Shown: positions 26,288-36,795, counted from the first letter of the stretch. The stretch: 64,000 nucleotides of DNA from Rhizobium bangladeshense (GCF_017357245.1 NZ_CP071612.1:2421001-2485000); one strand, 5' to 3'. Numbers and translations: made by a program. Notes: generated by a model not told the origin, from the sequence alone.

Positions 26288-28195
26288 TCAGATCTGCGCC
26301 CCACGCGCCTTGCTCGTGGCATCGAAAGCCTTCTCGACATAGGCGTCACGGCCGTAAACGTCGTCGAAATATTCCACCACGCCGTCCTTGTTCGGCCAGG
26401 CGGTGAAATAGGAGACATAAACCGGGATCTTCTGTGGCACCTTCACCGCATGGTTCTGTCCGCTGGCGATCTGCCTGGCGATGTCGTCCATTGTCGTACC
26501 GAGCACGGCGGCTGCCATTGCACGCGGGTTTGCAAGGCGCACACAACCATGGCTGAGCGCCCGCATGTCGCGCTTGAAGAAGCTCTTCGAGGGCGTATCG
26601 TGCATGTAGATCGCGTGGCTGTTCGGGAACAGGATTTTTAGTTCGCCGAGGGCGTTATCGCTGCTTGGCGGCTGGCGCACCGAAACATTCGCCGTTGATC
26701 CGTACCAGTCGACGCTGGACGAGGCGACAGCATGGCCATTCACCTCAACCTCATAACCGAGCTGATCGAGGTAGTTCGGGTCCGATCGCAGCTTCGGCAG
26801 CATCTCGTTGATGATGATCGACTGCGGCACGCCCCAGAACGGGTTGAATTCCACCGTCTCGATCTGGTCGTTGAAGAAATAGGTCTGGTTGTTCTTGCCA
26901 CCGACCACCACCCGCATCGACAGCTGTTCCTTGCCGTCATTATGGTAGTAGGCCATATAGGCCGGCTGATTGATCATGACGTAGCGGGAACCAAGATCCT
27001 CAGGCAGCCAGCGCGCCTGCTCCATGGCGACGACGAGCTTGTCGATCTTCGAAGCATTTGTGTCGCCCCCGGTCATGGCGCGCACCGTCGCCTGTCCGAT
27101 CACACCATCCGGCTTCAGGCCGCGCTCTTTCTGGAAGTCCTCGACCAGTGCGACGATCTCGGGCGAATAGTCGCTGCCGCCCGCATAGGCTGCAAGCGTC
27201 GCCGCATGATCGGTCTTCAGCGTCTCGGACCCGTGCTTCTGCAGCGCTTTGACGATGTTGGCGATCTCGGGCGAGCTGTCGCCGGGTCTGAGCAACCCGG
27301 TGAGCGAAATGACGATCTGCTCCTCACTCCCGCCGGCGGCACGAAGCTTGGCGAGCTCCGCCTTCAGAGCCTCGAACTGCGGGCTATCAGGCGAACGGCT
27401 CGCGATATAGGCGCCGGCGTTAGGGCTCATGCGGGCGAGCTTCAGCACCGGCGCCAGATTGACCGCCTTGCGCTGAAAATCGTGATAGCCGGAAATCTTG
27501 TTTGGATCGATGCGGCCGCGGACCGTGTCCTGCACGAAGGCAAGCACCTTGCCCGAAAGTTCGAGCTCGAACTGCATCATCGCCCGGTCGCGCACGGCAG
27601 GATCAGGATTGGCCGGATCGACAGTCGGCGTCTGGACGGCATAATCGGCTGGGTCGAGGCCAACGGAAGCCGCATCGGCCAGCGCGGCTATCGCCGACTT
27701 GGCGCGCTCGCTGATCTGGTTGCCGTCAATCCAGACGAGCGGGTTGCGGTTGTCGCCATAATAAGCTTCGAGCGCCTTGGCGACGTCGGCATTGGCGCGA
27801 ACCCTGGCCTGTGCCAGGAAGCGGCGCTGCACCACCGGTTCCGTGCCGGAATCGCTCGCCGGCGAAACCTCTGCAACCGCACCTGTGACGATCGGATCGG
27901 CGAACTTGCTGGTATCGACGAACTGCAGGGCTTCGGTCTTGTAGGTGTAATAGCGTGGGCCGCTCACCTTCGGCAGCGGCGCCTCCGGGTCGAGCCCAAG
28001 CGATCCGCCGGCGCTGCCACGCGGCGCCACGCGCCCGGGCGGCATCTGGTCCATGAAGATGGTGTTCTGGGTCCGCTGCCTGTCGCCGCGCAGCATATCC
28101 ATCAGCGTATAGGCATGCGCGGGAGCGGCACTCATTGCCGCCAGCCCGCAGGAAATTGCCAATGCGGATACCGCACCTTTCAAAACGAACGTCAT
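26288..28195 (-). CDS. L,D-transpeptidase, YcbB/LdtD-like, with peptidoglycan-binding domain
   Basis: A 635-residue exported enzyme that makes 3-3 crosslinks in peptidoglycan or attaches proteins to it. A signal peptide (SALAISCGLAAMSAAPAHA) is followed by a linker region of about 130 residues, a YcbB scaffold domain, a peptidoglycan-binding motif (FQKERGLKPDGVIGQATVRAM near 365) and the YkuD catalytic domain with SHGCVR, nucleophile Cys551, and the upstream His in HAIYMHD. Length matches long-form LDTs. L,D-crosslinks are abundant in Rhizobiales, which use polar growth. Confidence 0.93.
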   Translation of the reverse strand: MTFVLKGAVSALAISCGLAAMSAAPAHAYTLMDMLRGDRQRTQNTIFMDQMPPGRVAPRGSAGGSLGLDPEAPLPKVSGPRYYTYKTEALQFVDTSKFADPIVTGAVAEVSPASDSGTEPVVQRRFLAQARVRANADVAKALEAYYGDNRNPLVWIDGNQISERAKSAIAALADAASVGLDPADYAVQTPTVDPANPDPAVRDRAMMQFELELSGKVLAFVQDTVRGRIDPNKISGYHDFQRKAVNLAPVLKLARMSPNAGAYIASRSPDSPQFEALKAELAKLRAAGGSEEQIVISLTGLLRPGDSSPEIANIVKALQKHGSETLKTDHAATLAAYAGGSDYSPEIVALVEDFQKERGLKPDGVIGQATVRAMTGGDTNASKIDKLVVAMEQARWLPEDLGSRYVMINQPAYMAYYHNDGKEQLSMRVVVGGKNNQTYFFNDQIETVEFNPFWGVPQSIIINEMLPKLRSDPNYLDQLGYEVEVNGHAVASSSVDWYGSTANVSVRQPPSSDNALGELKILFPNSHAIYMHDTPSKSFFKRDMRALSHGCVRLANPRAMAAAVLGTTMDDIARQIASGQNHAVKVPQKIPVYVSYFTAWPNKDGVVEYFDDVYGRDAYVEKAFDATSKARGAQI

Positions 28196-28614
28196 ATATA
28201 TTCCAGTCCCGGTGTCATGCTGTTCTTGTCACGAGCGCAAGGCTCAAGCTCAAATCCCGCGAAACTCAAGCAGCGCAGGGCTCCATTGATCAGAAACCGG
28301 CCTTCGCTGCCAGCGCCGGCGGACCTAATTCTATGTGACGAAAATCCTGCACGGCGCCGCGCAGTAGTTCACACAAAATTATGAAATTATTAGTTAATTT
28401 TTTACCGATTTTTTGCCGCCAAACCAGTGCGGCTAAAACCTCCTGCCGCATAAAATTTTCAACGTGGCCGAAAAAGCACGCGGCAGCAGCACAAACATGA
28501 CTGCTACCTTCAATATTTCGCGCAGCATCCGGTTTTCTTGTCCGGGTTTCCAACCTATAAGACCTCATCTTTCGAAGATGCCCGAAAACAGCATGCTACA
28601 GGAAGGCAAACCCT
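28196..28614. other. Intergenic region before fumC, AT-rich core
   Basis: A 419-bp gap between divergent genes. The stretch around 28373-28415 is AT-rich (AAATTATGAAATTATTAGTT), unlike its surroundings, and may hold promoters for one or both sides. I see no ORF, repeat or hairpin that I can support. Confidence 0.4.
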
Positions 28615-30006
28615 ATGACCGCTACCCGCACCGAAACCGACACGTTTGGCCCAATTGACGTCGCCGCCGACCGATATTGGGGCGCCCAGGCCGAGCGTTC
28701 GCTTGGCAATTTCAAGATCGGCTGGGAAAAGCAGCCGCTGTCGATCGTCCGCGCTCTTGGCATCGTCAAGCAGGCCGCCGCCCGCGCCAACATGTCGCTC
28801 GGGCAGTTGGATCCCACACTCGGCAAGGCGATCATCGACGCCGCCCAGGAGGTGATCGACGGCAAGCTCGACGAGCACTTCCCGCTGGTCGTTTGGCAGA
28901 CCGGCTCCGGCACGCAGTCGAACATGAACGCCAATGAAGTCATCTCCAATCGTGCGATAGAAATGCTCGGCGGCGTCATGGGTTCCAAGAAACCGGTGCA
29001 CCCGAACGACCATGTCAATATGAGCCAGTCGTCCAACGACACCTATCCGACGGCGATGCACATCGCCTGCGCCGAACGGATCGCTCATCATCTGCTGCCG
29101 GCCCTCAAGCACCTGCACGCCGCCCTCGATATGAAGGTTACGGAATTTAGCCACATCATCAAGATCGGCCGCACCCACACCCAGGATGCGACACCGCTGA
29201 CGCTCGGCCAGGAATTTTCCGGCTATGCCGCTCAGGTCGGCTCCGCCATAAAGCGCATCGAGATGACGCTGCCCGGTCTCTGCGAACTCGCCCAGGGCGG
29301 CACCGCAGTCGGGACTGGCCTCAATGCGCCGGTGGGCTTCGCCGAAAAGGTCGCTGAGGAGATCGCCGACATCACCGGCATGCCTTTCGTCACTGCGCCA
29401 AACAAGTTCGAGGCGCTTGCCTCGCATGACAGCATGGTCTTTTCACATGGCGCCATCAATGCGGCAGCTGCCGCCCTATTCAAGATCGCCAACGACATCC
29501 GCCTGCTCGGATCAGGCCCGCGCGCCGGCCTCGGCGAGCTGGCGCTACCGGAAAACGAACCCGGTTCTTCGATCATGCCGGGCAAGGTCAATCCGACCCA
29601 GTGCGAGGCGCTGACGCAGGTCTGCATCCACATTTTCGGCAATCACGCCGCACTGACCTTCGCCGACAGCCAGGGCCATTTCGAGCTCAACGTCTACAAT
29701 CCGATGATGGCTTATAATTTCCTGCAGTCGGTGCAGCTCCTTGCCGACGCCGCCGTCTCCTTCACCGACAATTGCGTCGTCGGCATCGAGGCGCGCGAGG
29801 ACAACATCAAGGCCGGTCTCGAACGCTCGCTGATGCTGGTCACCGCCCTCGCCCCGAAGATCGGCTACGACGCCGCCGCCAAGATCGCCAAGACGGCCCA
29901 TAAGAACGGCACGACGCTGAAGGAAGAGGCGCTCGCCAGCGGTTTGGTCTCCGCCGAAGACTACGATGCGATCGTCCGCCCGGAAACGATGATCGGGCCG
30001 AAGTAG
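28615..30006 (+). CDS. fumC: Class II fumarate hydratase
   Basis: A 463-residue iron-free fumarase of the TCA cycle, member of the aspartase/fumarase superfamily. The signature [15 protein letters not shown] is at about 318-332, and the earlier substrate motifs [14 protein letters not shown] and [18 protein letters not shown] text ([18 protein letters not shown]) are present. Length is standard. A class I iron-sulfur fumarase is encoded 1.9 kb downstream on the same strand. Confidence 0.96.
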   Translation: MTATRTETDTFGPIDVAADRYWGAQAERSLGNFKIGWEKQPLSIVRALGIVKQAAARANMSLGQLDPTLGKAIIDAAQEVIDGKLDEHFPLVVWQTGSGTQSNMNANEVISNRAIEMLGGVMGSKKPVHPNDHVNMSQSSNDTYPTAMHIACAERIAHHLLPALKHLHAALDMKVTEFSHIIKIGRTHTQDATPLTLGQEFSGYAAQVGSAIKRIEMTLPGLCELAQGGTAVGTGLNAPVGFAEKVAEEIADITGMPFVTAPNKFEALASHDSMVFSHGAINAAAAALFKIANDIRLLGSGPRAGLGELALPENEPGSSIMPGKVNPTQCEALTQVCIHIFGNHAALTFADSQGHFELNVYNPMMAYNFLQSVQLLADAAVSFTDNCVVGIEAREDNIKAGLERSLMLVTALAPKIGYDAAAKIAKTAHKNGTTLKEEALASGLVSAEDYDAIVRPETMIGPK

Positions 30007-30081
30007 CCGGCGGCAAGCTGCAGCCCTTCTTTGCCTGGCGTTGCTGACGGGTCGATCGCTCACCTCGATCCGTCTTTCCTT

Positions 30082-30795
30082 CTACCCGGCAGCCTCGGCA
30101 AGCAGACTTTGAATCACGTCGCCGGATTCTGCCGTCCAGCCGAAAAGCAGCTCGATTGCGAGCAGCGTCGCCTCATGATTGCTGCGGGCAGCATCGGCGG
30201 CGATCAATTCAGCGGTGCAGTCGCGAAGCACGACGGGACGGTAATCCCGAAAAGTTGCGTCCCGGACCGTCGATTCGACGCATATGCTGGTAGTCGCCCC
30301 AACGAATATGAGCGTGTTGATCCGCCTGGTCCGCAGAATGGCATCGAGCGGCGTCTCGAAGAACGCACTGTATCGATGTTTGGAAATCACGACGTCGCCT
30401 GGCTGAGGCGCTAGTTCCGGAACGATGGCCGTATTCCACGTATCGCGAACCAGAACCATGCTTTCGCTGCCATCGGGTGCCGTGACGGCCCGCCCGATAT
30501 TCATGCGCCTGTGCTTTATTCGATGGGCGGAATCGTCATTTCCGGCATCAGAGAGATCGGAATTGTGCTCCTGTCTGGTGTAGACGATCAGAAGACCGGC
30601 CTTTCGCGCCGCTTCGAGGAGCAGCGCGATCGGCGGAACGAGGCACTGGATCGGCGAAATATCAAGGCCGGCAAGATCGAACATTCCGCCGCGGCTGCCG
30701 AAGTCATTCTGCATGTCGATCACCATGACGGCCGTCCGATCCTGATCGAAGCTGATCGCTTCAGGCTGTGCTGCGATAGAATATCTGTTTGACAT
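30082..30795 (-). CDS. Isochorismatase-like cysteine hydrolase
   Basis: A 237-residue hydrolase of the isochorismatase/RutB fold. The catalytic Asp is in MVIDMQNDFGSRGG, the Lys in VVISKHRYSAF and the nucleophile Cys in FVGATTSICVESTVRDA. Members cleave amides such as ureidoacrylate, nicotinamide or N-carbamoyl compounds; this one cannot be assigned a substrate. I start at ATG 30795, with GAGG about 11 bp upstream. It follows a VCBS-like protein gene on the same strand by 35 bp. Confidence 0.87.
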   Translation of the reverse strand: MSNRYSIAAQPEAISFDQDRTAVMVIDMQNDFGSRGGMFDLAGLDISPIQCLVPPIALLLEAARKAGLLIVYTRQEHNSDLSDAGNDDSAHRIKHRRMNIGRAVTAPDGSESMVLVRDTWNTAIVPELAPQPGDVVISKHRYSAFFETPLDAILRTRRINTLIFVGATTSICVESTVRDATFRDYRPVVLRDCTAELIAADAARSNHEATLLAIELLFGWTAESGDVIQSLLAEAAG

Positions 30796-30829
30796 GTGAC
30801 ATTCCTCTTGCAGACCTGGGTGACCGGGA

Positions 30830-31657
30830 TCAAACCAGCAGCGAAAAATTGTCCATGACGACCGAATTGCCCATGAAGTCGAAACGGATTTCTTCGATGT
30901 CTTCAAGAGTGACCTCGAGACTGGCGCCGGTGACCTCGAGTTCCTGCTGATAGACGATCTGCCCGCCATTCAGGGCAGTGAGCGTCAGGTGGAAGGGCGC
31001 TGCCGACACTTCGGCGATCGAAACGCTCTGAAAGGTGAATTCCCCGCCATCGAGCAGCTTCAAGCTTACGGGCGCAGAACCCGGCGATAGAACGGTATCG
31101 CTGAACCCGTCCTCGGTGATGGCGTCGACGCCCGCGATCGTATCATAGACGATACCGTTCAGAAGCGTCACTTCATGGCTGCCGTTCACGGAGAGCGCAA
31201 AGCCACGGTAATTGGGAAGGGAGAAATTATCTGCCCTCGATAAGACGCCCATATCGTCGAAATCCAGAGTCTCATGGTACTTGTCCTCTTCGTTGACGCC
31301 GTCTATCGCCTGCGTCAAAATGCCGACGTCCGTTCCCCCGGCGCCATCGGAGATCTTGTAGCGGATCTCTTCAATCAGCTGTTCGTGCGCCCGCAGGTTC
31401 TTCACCACGTCGAGCGTGTAATCCAGCTCGTAGGTGAAATGACCATCGGGCCGCACGGTGAACGTGCCGTATTTCCCTTGTATGATCGTCTCCTGCGTCG
31501 GTCCCTGTTTCGCATCGACGCGGACACCATCGAAAAAACGAAGATAGAGCGGCGCACCCTCGGGATCGTTGTCGTTGTCGAGAAGGTTCCCTCTGATCGG
31601 ATCATGTTCGAAAGAAATAAAGAGGTCGTCGTTAGCAGTTGGCTTTGCTTTGGTCAT
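30830..31657 (-). CDS. Acidic VCBS/cadherin-like protein
   Basis: A 275-residue acidic protein with no N-terminal signal peptide. Residues 5-105 read like one VCBS/cadherin-like repeat (GNLLDNDNDPEGAPLYLRF, then GTFTVRPDGHFTYELDY). The second half is a separate beta-rich module (LDFDDMGVLSRADNF to the C-terminus VVMDNFSLLV) that resembles small carbohydrate- or calcium-binding jelly rolls. AGGAGC precedes ATG 31657. Proteins of this make-up without a signal peptide are often exported by type I secretion, but I see no RTX repeats and no secretion genes nearby. Confidence 0.7.
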   Translation of the reverse strand: MTKAKPTANDDLFISFEHDPIRGNLLDNDNDPEGAPLYLRFFDGVRVDAKQGPTQETIIQGKYGTFTVRPDGHFTYELDYTLDVVKNLRAHEQLIEEIRYKISDGAGGTDVGILTQAIDGVNEEDKYHETLDFDDMGVLSRADNFSLPNYRGFALSVNGSHEVTLLNGIVYDTIAGVDAITEDGFSDTVLSPGSAPVSLKLLDGGEFTFQSVSIAEVSAAPFHLTLTALNGGQIVYQQELEVTGASLEVTLEDIEEIRFDFMGNSVVMDNFSLLV

Positions 31658-31874
31658 CGGAAGCTCCTGCAAGTTAACGCGACCGGGAATATGGACCGGC
31701 TCCGAACCGAAGGCAACCTGAAGTCGTCTTGTGTCGAGCCCGTCGCAGCCTCGCCTCGTCCACTGCGCATGGCGCACCCGCCGAACTCTCGCGGCATCCT
31801 GATTGCTTTTGCCTGGCAGGGGATTTAGATCGGTTCCAATCTAGCGACGCACGCCCACCAGAAAGGTCTCTTCG

Positions 31875-33482
31875 ATGGCTGACGATCTCTTCCCGCTCGG
31901 CAAGGACACCACCCCCTATCGCAAGATCAGCGGCGATCATGTCTCGATCGACACTTTCAGGGGTCAGGAAATCTTGACTGTTGAGCCGGAAGGCATCCGC
32001 CTACTTGCAGAAACCGCCTTTGCCGATATCAACCACCTGCTGCGTCCGGGCCATCTGAAGCAACTCGCCGCCATCCTCGATGACCCCGAGGCCACAGACA
32101 ATGACCGCTTCGTCGCCTATGACCTCCTGAAGAACGCCAATATCGCCGCCGGTGGCGTGCTGCCCATGTGTCAAGACACCGGCACGGCCATTATCATGGG
32201 CAAGAAGGGCCGCAGGGTCTGGACCGAGGGCGGCGATGCGGCGGCCCTCGCCCGCGGCGTCATAGACGCCTACGAGAAGAAGAACCTGCGTTATTCGCAG
32301 CTTGCGCCCGTGAAGATGTTCGAGGAGAAAAACACTAGGAACAACCTGCCTGCCCAGATCGACATTTATGAGGAAGGCACCGACGCGTACGAATTCCTCT
32401 TCGTCGCCAAGGGCGGCGGTTCGGCCAACAAGACTTTTCTCTACCAGGGCACGCCCTCGCTCCTGACGCATGACAGGATGATCGACTTCCTTAAGGAAAA
32501 GATTCTGACGTTAGGTACGGCAGCCTGTCCTCCCTACCATCTGGCGATCGTCATTGGTGGCACCTCGGCGGAGATGAACCTGAAAACGGTCAAGCTTGCC
32601 TCGACCCGCTACCTCGACGAACTACCCACCGAAAGTTCAGAAAGCGGCCATGCTTTCCGCGACCTCGAGATGGAAAATGAGATCCACAAGCTGACGCAGC
32701 AGATGGGTGTCGGCGCCCAGTTCGGCGGCAAGTATTTCTGTCATGACGTGCGCGTCATCCGCTTGCCCCGCCACGGCGCATCCCTTCCGATCGGCCTCGG
32801 GGTCTCCTGTTCCGCCGACCGCCAGGCCAAAGGCAAGATCACCCGCGATGGCATTTTCATCGAGCAGCTCGAAACTGATCCGTCGAAGTACATGCCCGAG
32901 ATCGACGAGGCGAAACTGTCGGAATCGACCGTGCATATCGACCTCGACAAGCCGATGGCCGAGGTGCTCGCCGAACTCTCCAGGCACCCGGTCAAGACGC
33001 GCCTTTCGCTGACCGGCACCATCATCGTCGCCCGCGACCTCGCACATGCCAAGATTCGTGAACGGCTGGAAAAGGGCGAAGGCATGCCGGATTACCTGAA
33101 AAACCATCCGGTCTACTATGCCGGCCCCGCCAAGACGCCGGCCGGCTACGCCTCCGGCTCCTTCGGTCCGACGACGGCCGGCCGCATGGACAGTTACGTC
33201 GACCAGTTCCAGTCCTTCGGCGGCTCGATGGTGATGCTCGCCAAGGGCAACCGCTCGCGCGCCGTGCGCGAGGCCTGCAAGAAACATGGCGGCTTCTATC
33301 TCGGCTCGATCGGCGGCCCCGCTGCCCGTCTCGCCAAGGACTGCATTCGCAAGGTCGAGGTACTCGAATATCCCGAACTCGGCATGGAAGCAGTCTGGAA
33401 GATCGAGGTCGAAGACTTTCCCGCCTTCATTGTCATCGACGACAAAGGCAATGATTTCTTCCAGGAGTTGAACCTGGCATGA
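31875..33482 (+). CDS. fumA: Class I fumarate hydratase (iron-sulfur)
   Basis: A 535-residue fumarase of the FumA/FumB type, which uses an oxygen-sensitive [4Fe-4S] cluster. Candidate cluster cysteines include [12 protein letters not shown] (near residue 100) and [16 protein letters not shown], and the C-terminal beta domain has [15 protein letters not shown]. Length and domain order match the single-chain class I enzymes. Together with fumC the organism has two unrelated fumarases in this 5-kb stretch, as in enterobacteria that switch with oxygen and iron supply. Confidence 0.94.
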   Translation: MADDLFPLGKDTTPYRKISGDHVSIDTFRGQEILTVEPEGIRLLAETAFADINHLLRPGHLKQLAAILDDPEATDNDRFVAYDLLKNANIAAGGVLPMCQDTGTAIIMGKKGRRVWTEGGDAAALARGVIDAYEKKNLRYSQLAPVKMFEEKNTRNNLPAQIDIYEEGTDAYEFLFVAKGGGSANKTFLYQGTPSLLTHDRMIDFLKEKILTLGTAACPPYHLAIVIGGTSAEMNLKTVKLASTRYLDELPTESSESGHAFRDLEMENEIHKLTQQMGVGAQFGGKYFCHDVRVIRLPRHGASLPIGLGVSCSADRQAKGKITRDGIFIEQLETDPSKYMPEIDEAKLSESTVHIDLDKPMAEVLAELSRHPVKTRLSLTGTIIVARDLAHAKIRERLEKGEGMPDYLKNHPVYYAGPAKTPAGYASGSFGPTTAGRMDSYVDQFQSFGGSMVMLAKGNRSRAVREACKKHGGFYLGSIGGPAARLAKDCIRKVEVLEYPELGMEAVWKIEVEDFPAFIVIDDKGNDFFQELNLA

Positions 33483-33589
33483 CTGCGACGGTATCCAGTT
33501 GAGAAGAAGCAAGCGGCAGAGCCACAAGCGCGTTGAGCGCCAGGAATAGGCAATGAAAACAACCGCGGTCAGCTGCTCCTCACGCGCCT

Positions 33590-33799
33590 CTACCGCGTCG
33601 ACGCCTTATCCAATGCCCCGTTATCCTGCGGCATACCGGCAGTAGGGCTGGGACGCGCGACATCTCCATCGTCCACTCTGGCCAGTATCTCCGTACGGAA
33701 TACTCCGGCGAAAATACCGGTTTGCTCCAGCAGCAAGACACCAGCGACGATGACAGTTGAGGCGAGAGCGATGACAGAAATGTGGCGAGACCTTTTCAT
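33590..33799 (-). CDS. Small putative membrane protein (69 residues)
   Basis: A short frame with one N-terminal hydrophobic span (ISVIALASTVIVAGVLLLEQ) and a hydrophilic tail. GAGG lies 9 bp before the ATG. Nothing else identifies it; it could be a genuine single-pass protein or a chance frame in the gap between the fumarase and diguanylate cyclase genes. The 274 bp between it and the next gene are AT-rich and show no further feature I can name. Confidence 0.4.
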   Translation of the reverse strand: MKRSRHISVIALASTVIVAGVLLLEQTGIFAGVFRTEILARVDDGDVARPSPTAGMPQDNGALDKASTR

Positions 33800-34073
33800 G
33801 GTCTCATGCCTCTGCCTACAGGTGTCGACAAGATGAATACGGCCTCGGACCAGATAAGAACTGTAAGTTTTTTAGACACCGTTCCCGCCAAGCGGGTATG
33901 CACTGTTCCGCCGAAGATACATTTTCCAATGCAGAATCATAGGTCTGCCTGAAGTATTGAGCTTCGCCGGAATTTTTATATGTAATCTTTGGTATATGTC
34001 GCTTTAATCTTTTCCCAAGAAATTTAAGCTAACAAATTAAATATTGCCTTTGAATTTATGAGGAGTTCGCCGG

Positions 34074-35141
34074 ATGAATACGGCTGTCGCGCCGAAGGTG
34101 CAGGTTCCCGACGTCGCGGGTCAAATCACCTATGCCATGCGCTCGATGGGTGTTGCGCCGATACCGCGCAATTACGAACTCTTCTACGAGGCCTATATCG
34201 GCTCTAACCCTGCCCTCACTCGCGAACTTGCAGCCCTTGGCAGCCAAGCCACGCAGGCCGAACTTGATGCGCTCGGTGCGCAATATTTCACCACTAGCCC
34301 GGCCCGGGTCTTCGACGACGTTCATACGCGCATATCAGGCGAACTCGAAGGCCTGTTGCGGATCCTGAGGCAGGAGCAGAGCTCGCTCGAAAGCTATTCC
34401 AGGCTGCTCGGCGAAACCCACAAGCGCATCACATCGAAGAGCAATGCCAGCGTCGAACTGATCGAAAGCGCCATCGAACTTTTAAGCCAGGCGACTGGCG
34501 ACACCATGGCGCATGGCGAACGCACCGTCGAGGACGTCGTCCAGCGCTCGCAGGAGATGGACCAGGTCCGCAAGGAACTCGACGAATACAAGCGCATCGC
34601 CAATACCGATTCGCTGACGCGCCTTTCCAATCGCCGCGCCTTCGACGACCGCCTTGCGGCCGTCTTCAACAATCCCGGCATGCGGCCGGTGACGGCCCTG
34701 CTGCTCGCCGATATCGACAATTTCAAGAAGATCAACGACACCTACGGCCATCCCGTCGGCGACAAGATTCTTGCCACCGTAGCCTCCGTCATCCGCAGCA
34801 ATGTCCGGCGCGACGTCTTCGTCGCCCGTGCCGGCGGCGAGGAATTTGCCCTGATCATCGAGGGCAACACAGTCGAGGAAGTGGCGGCGATCGCCGAACG
34901 CATCCGCCGTACGCTGGAAACCACGCCGTTCAAGAATTCCCGCACGCGGGTGAATTACGGCCCGATCACCGTTTCGATCGGCATCTGCATGGCGTCGAAT
35001 GCCGAGGATGCCGGCGAGCTATACAGCAAGACCGACATCGCCCTCTACGGCGCCAAGAATGCCGGGCGCAACTGCATAGTCCTCTATCAGGACGGCATGC
35101 AGAAGGACTTCAGCAAGAGCTGGCTGATCTACAAGTCCTGA
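34074..35141 (+). CDS. Diguanylate cyclase (GGDEF domain)
   Basis: A 355-residue protein whose C-terminal half is a GGDEF domain that makes cyclic di-GMP. The active-site motif is AGGEEF at 253-258, preceded by NTDSLTRLSNRRAFDDRL and LLADIDNFKKINDTYGH. The N-terminal ~170 residues are mostly helical with no recognised sensory domain and no membrane span, so it is cytoplasmic. I do not see an RxxD inhibitory site at the usual place before GGEEF. GAGGAG lies 9 bp before the ATG. Confidence 0.93.
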   Translation: MNTAVAPKVQVPDVAGQITYAMRSMGVAPIPRNYELFYEAYIGSNPALTRELAALGSQATQAELDALGAQYFTTSPARVFDDVHTRISGELEGLLRILRQEQSSLESYSRLLGETHKRITSKSNASVELIESAIELLSQATGDTMAHGERTVEDVVQRSQEMDQVRKELDEYKRIANTDSLTRLSNRRAFDDRLAAVFNNPGMRPVTALLLADIDNFKKINDTYGHPVGDKILATVASVIRSNVRRDVFVARAGGEEFALIIEGNTVEEVAAIAERIRRTLETTPFKNSRTRVNYGPITVSIGICMASNAEDAGELYSKTDIALYGAKNAGRNCIVLYQDGMQKDFSKSWLIYKS

Positions 35142-35147
35142 TGGCCT

Positions 35148-35759
35148 TCACCACATCGTCTTCGCCGCACGTGCCGGCCATTCCCGGTCGTAGGTTTCCT
35201 GGTCGAAATCGCCGACCGCGGCCTTCAGCATCTGACCCGGCGTCGGCAGCTTCGCCGGATCGGCGAAATGTTCGCCATTCCAGAGATCGGCCCTCATCAC
35301 TGCGCGTGCGCACTGGAAATAGACCTCGTCGATCGAGATGACGACGACGGTGCGCGGGTGTTTGCCATCCATCTCGAAGCTTGCAAGCAGCGCATCATCG
35401 TCGGAGACGACACCGCGTCCGTTGATGCGCATCGTCGTATTCGAGCCAGGGACCAGAAACATCAGCGCGAGCCTTGGATCTCGCACAATATTCGAGAGCG
35501 AATCGACGCGGTTGTTGCCGCGCCAGTCCGGCAGATGCAGCGTCTCTTCGTCGACGACGCGAACCACGCCGCCGAGATCGCCGCGTGGCGAACAATCGAG
35601 CCCTTCCGGGCCGACGGTCGCAAGCGCCGCAAAGGGCGATATCTCGATCATCTGACGGTAAAGCGGCGTCAGTCGCTTGGTCACCTTGTCGACCGAAGCC
35701 TGCGATAGGCCTGCGCCGTAGATCCTATTGAGCTCTTCGATGCTGCTGATGATTTTCAT
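35148..35759 (-). CDS. Pyridoxamine 5'-phosphate oxidase-family FMN-binding protein
   Basis: A 203-residue flavin-binding split-barrel protein (FAALATVGPEGLDCSPRGD, then LHLPDWRGNNRVDSLSNIV and LMFLVPGSNTTMRINGRG). These resemble a subgroup of PPOX-like proteins whose role is uncertain and which need not act on vitamin B6. I start at ATG 35759; the frame is open for 46 more codons into the next gene's end, without a ribosome-binding site. It follows the alpha/beta hydrolase gene by 37 bp and is probably co-transcribed. Confidence 0.87.
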   Translation of the reverse strand: MKIISSIEELNRIYGAGLSQASVDKVTKRLTPLYRQMIEISPFAALATVGPEGLDCSPRGDLGGVVRVVDEETLHLPDWRGNNRVDSLSNIVRDPRLALMFLVPGSNTTMRINGRGVVSDDDALLASFEMDGKHPRTVVVISIDEVYFQCARAVMRADLWNGEHFADPAKLPTPGQMLKAAVGDFDQETYDREWPARAAKTMW

Positions 35760-35796
35760 AAGGCGTCCCGCCGCGGCTTGATATCCGGGGCGGACG

Positions 35797-36777
35797 CTAC
35801 AATGCCGCGCGCCTTGCCGGAAGCTCAAAAAACGGAATGATCTCCGCATCTTTTTTGATAGCGCTGCCGGTAACGCCTTTCTCGTCCGGATTGCCATCTA
35901 GAAATGTCGCAATCGCAGCAAGCACCGGAGCGGCGCTTACGATGCGCCGATGCCCGAAACCGTTCGCCCACAACAGCCGGACGCTCTCGCCTGCCGCCCC
36001 GTAGCGTCTTGCATGGGCGGGCGACACCTCCTTATCGTCTTCGGCGTGCATGACGAGAACCGGCCGGCCAATGCTATCCGCCGCCCCGCCGATATCGAAA
36101 TCCTCGAGTCGCCGCCCGGTGACACGGCTAACCTCGTTCTCGAAGACTGCCTGCGCGGCAGGGCGCAGGCCTACCAAACGGCCAAAATCGATAAACAGCC
36201 AGCGCATCTCGCTCGGTGCGCCGATCAACGCCAGTCGCTCGATGGTGACAGGTGCGAGATGAGGCAGCAAACCCAAAGCCGAGACCATCAGAGCTGCCCC
36301 GCCGAAGGAATGGCCGATCGCTGCATCGAATGTGCCGAACCGCGCTTCGGCCGCCGCTATCGTTTCCACGGCGAGCCCCATGTGCAGAAAGCGTCCGCCG
36401 GCGCATCCATGGCCGGGAAAATCGAGCGCCACGACCTCCGCGCCAGGCGCCGAAAGCATGGAAACGAGCTCGGCCATATATTCAGTGCGCGAGCCCCAGC
36501 CATGCGTCACCAGAAATCGCTTGCGCTTGCCCCGGGCCCCGCCGTTCAGCCGGTAGGCATATGCACGTCCTCCACCGGCGAGCTTAAGGGCGAAACGCTC
36601 GGCTCCGGCAAGCCGGGCCGCACCCGACGCATGCGCCGCCCTCGCCTTCGCTCCCTCCGGCCTTGGCGATGGCGTACGGCAGAACAGCAGGAACGCCGCT
36701 TTGCCCGCCAGAGCGGGTGAAACTGCCTGCAGCAGCGAAAAACCGCGGCGGGTGACGTCACTTAAGAAATTTGCCAT
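35797..36777 (-). CDS. Alpha/beta hydrolase
   Basis: A 326-residue serine hydrolase: oxyanion region VTHGWGSRTEYMAEL, nucleophile elbow GHSFGG, a late Asp in MHAEDDKEVSPAHARRYG and the catalytic His in GFGHRRIV. The first ~25 residues are hydrophobic and could anchor or only pack against the membrane. It is divergent from a MarR regulator, with a perfect inverted repeat in the 47-bp gap, so it is a likely target of that regulator. Substrate unknown. Confidence 0.88.
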   Translation of the reverse strand: MANFLSDVTRRGFSLLQAVSPALAGKAAFLLFCRTPSPRPEGAKARAAHASGAARLAGAERFALKLAGGGRAYAYRLNGGARGKRKRFLVTHGWGSRTEYMAELVSMLSAPGAEVVALDFPGHGCAGGRFLHMGLAVETIAAAEARFGTFDAAIGHSFGGAALMVSALGLLPHLAPVTIERLALIGAPSEMRWLFIDFGRLVGLRPAAQAVFENEVSRVTGRRLEDFDIGGAADSIGRPVLVMHAEDDKEVSPAHARRYGAAGESVRLLWANGFGHRRIVSAAPVLAAIATFLDGNPDEKGVTGSAIKKDAEIIPFFELPARRAAL

Positions 36778-36795
36778 AGTGGGAATCCCAAAGAC

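Noticed and set aside
26732..28384. 550-codon open frame antisense to the L,D-transpeptidase gene
   Set aside because: It mirrors codon positions of a clearly real gene, shows no domain motifs and is Arg/His/Gly-rich in the way of high-G+C shadow frames.
28290..28568. 92-codon frame in the gap before fumC
   Set aside because: No ribosome-binding site, no family resemblance, and crosses the AT-rich promoter-like core.
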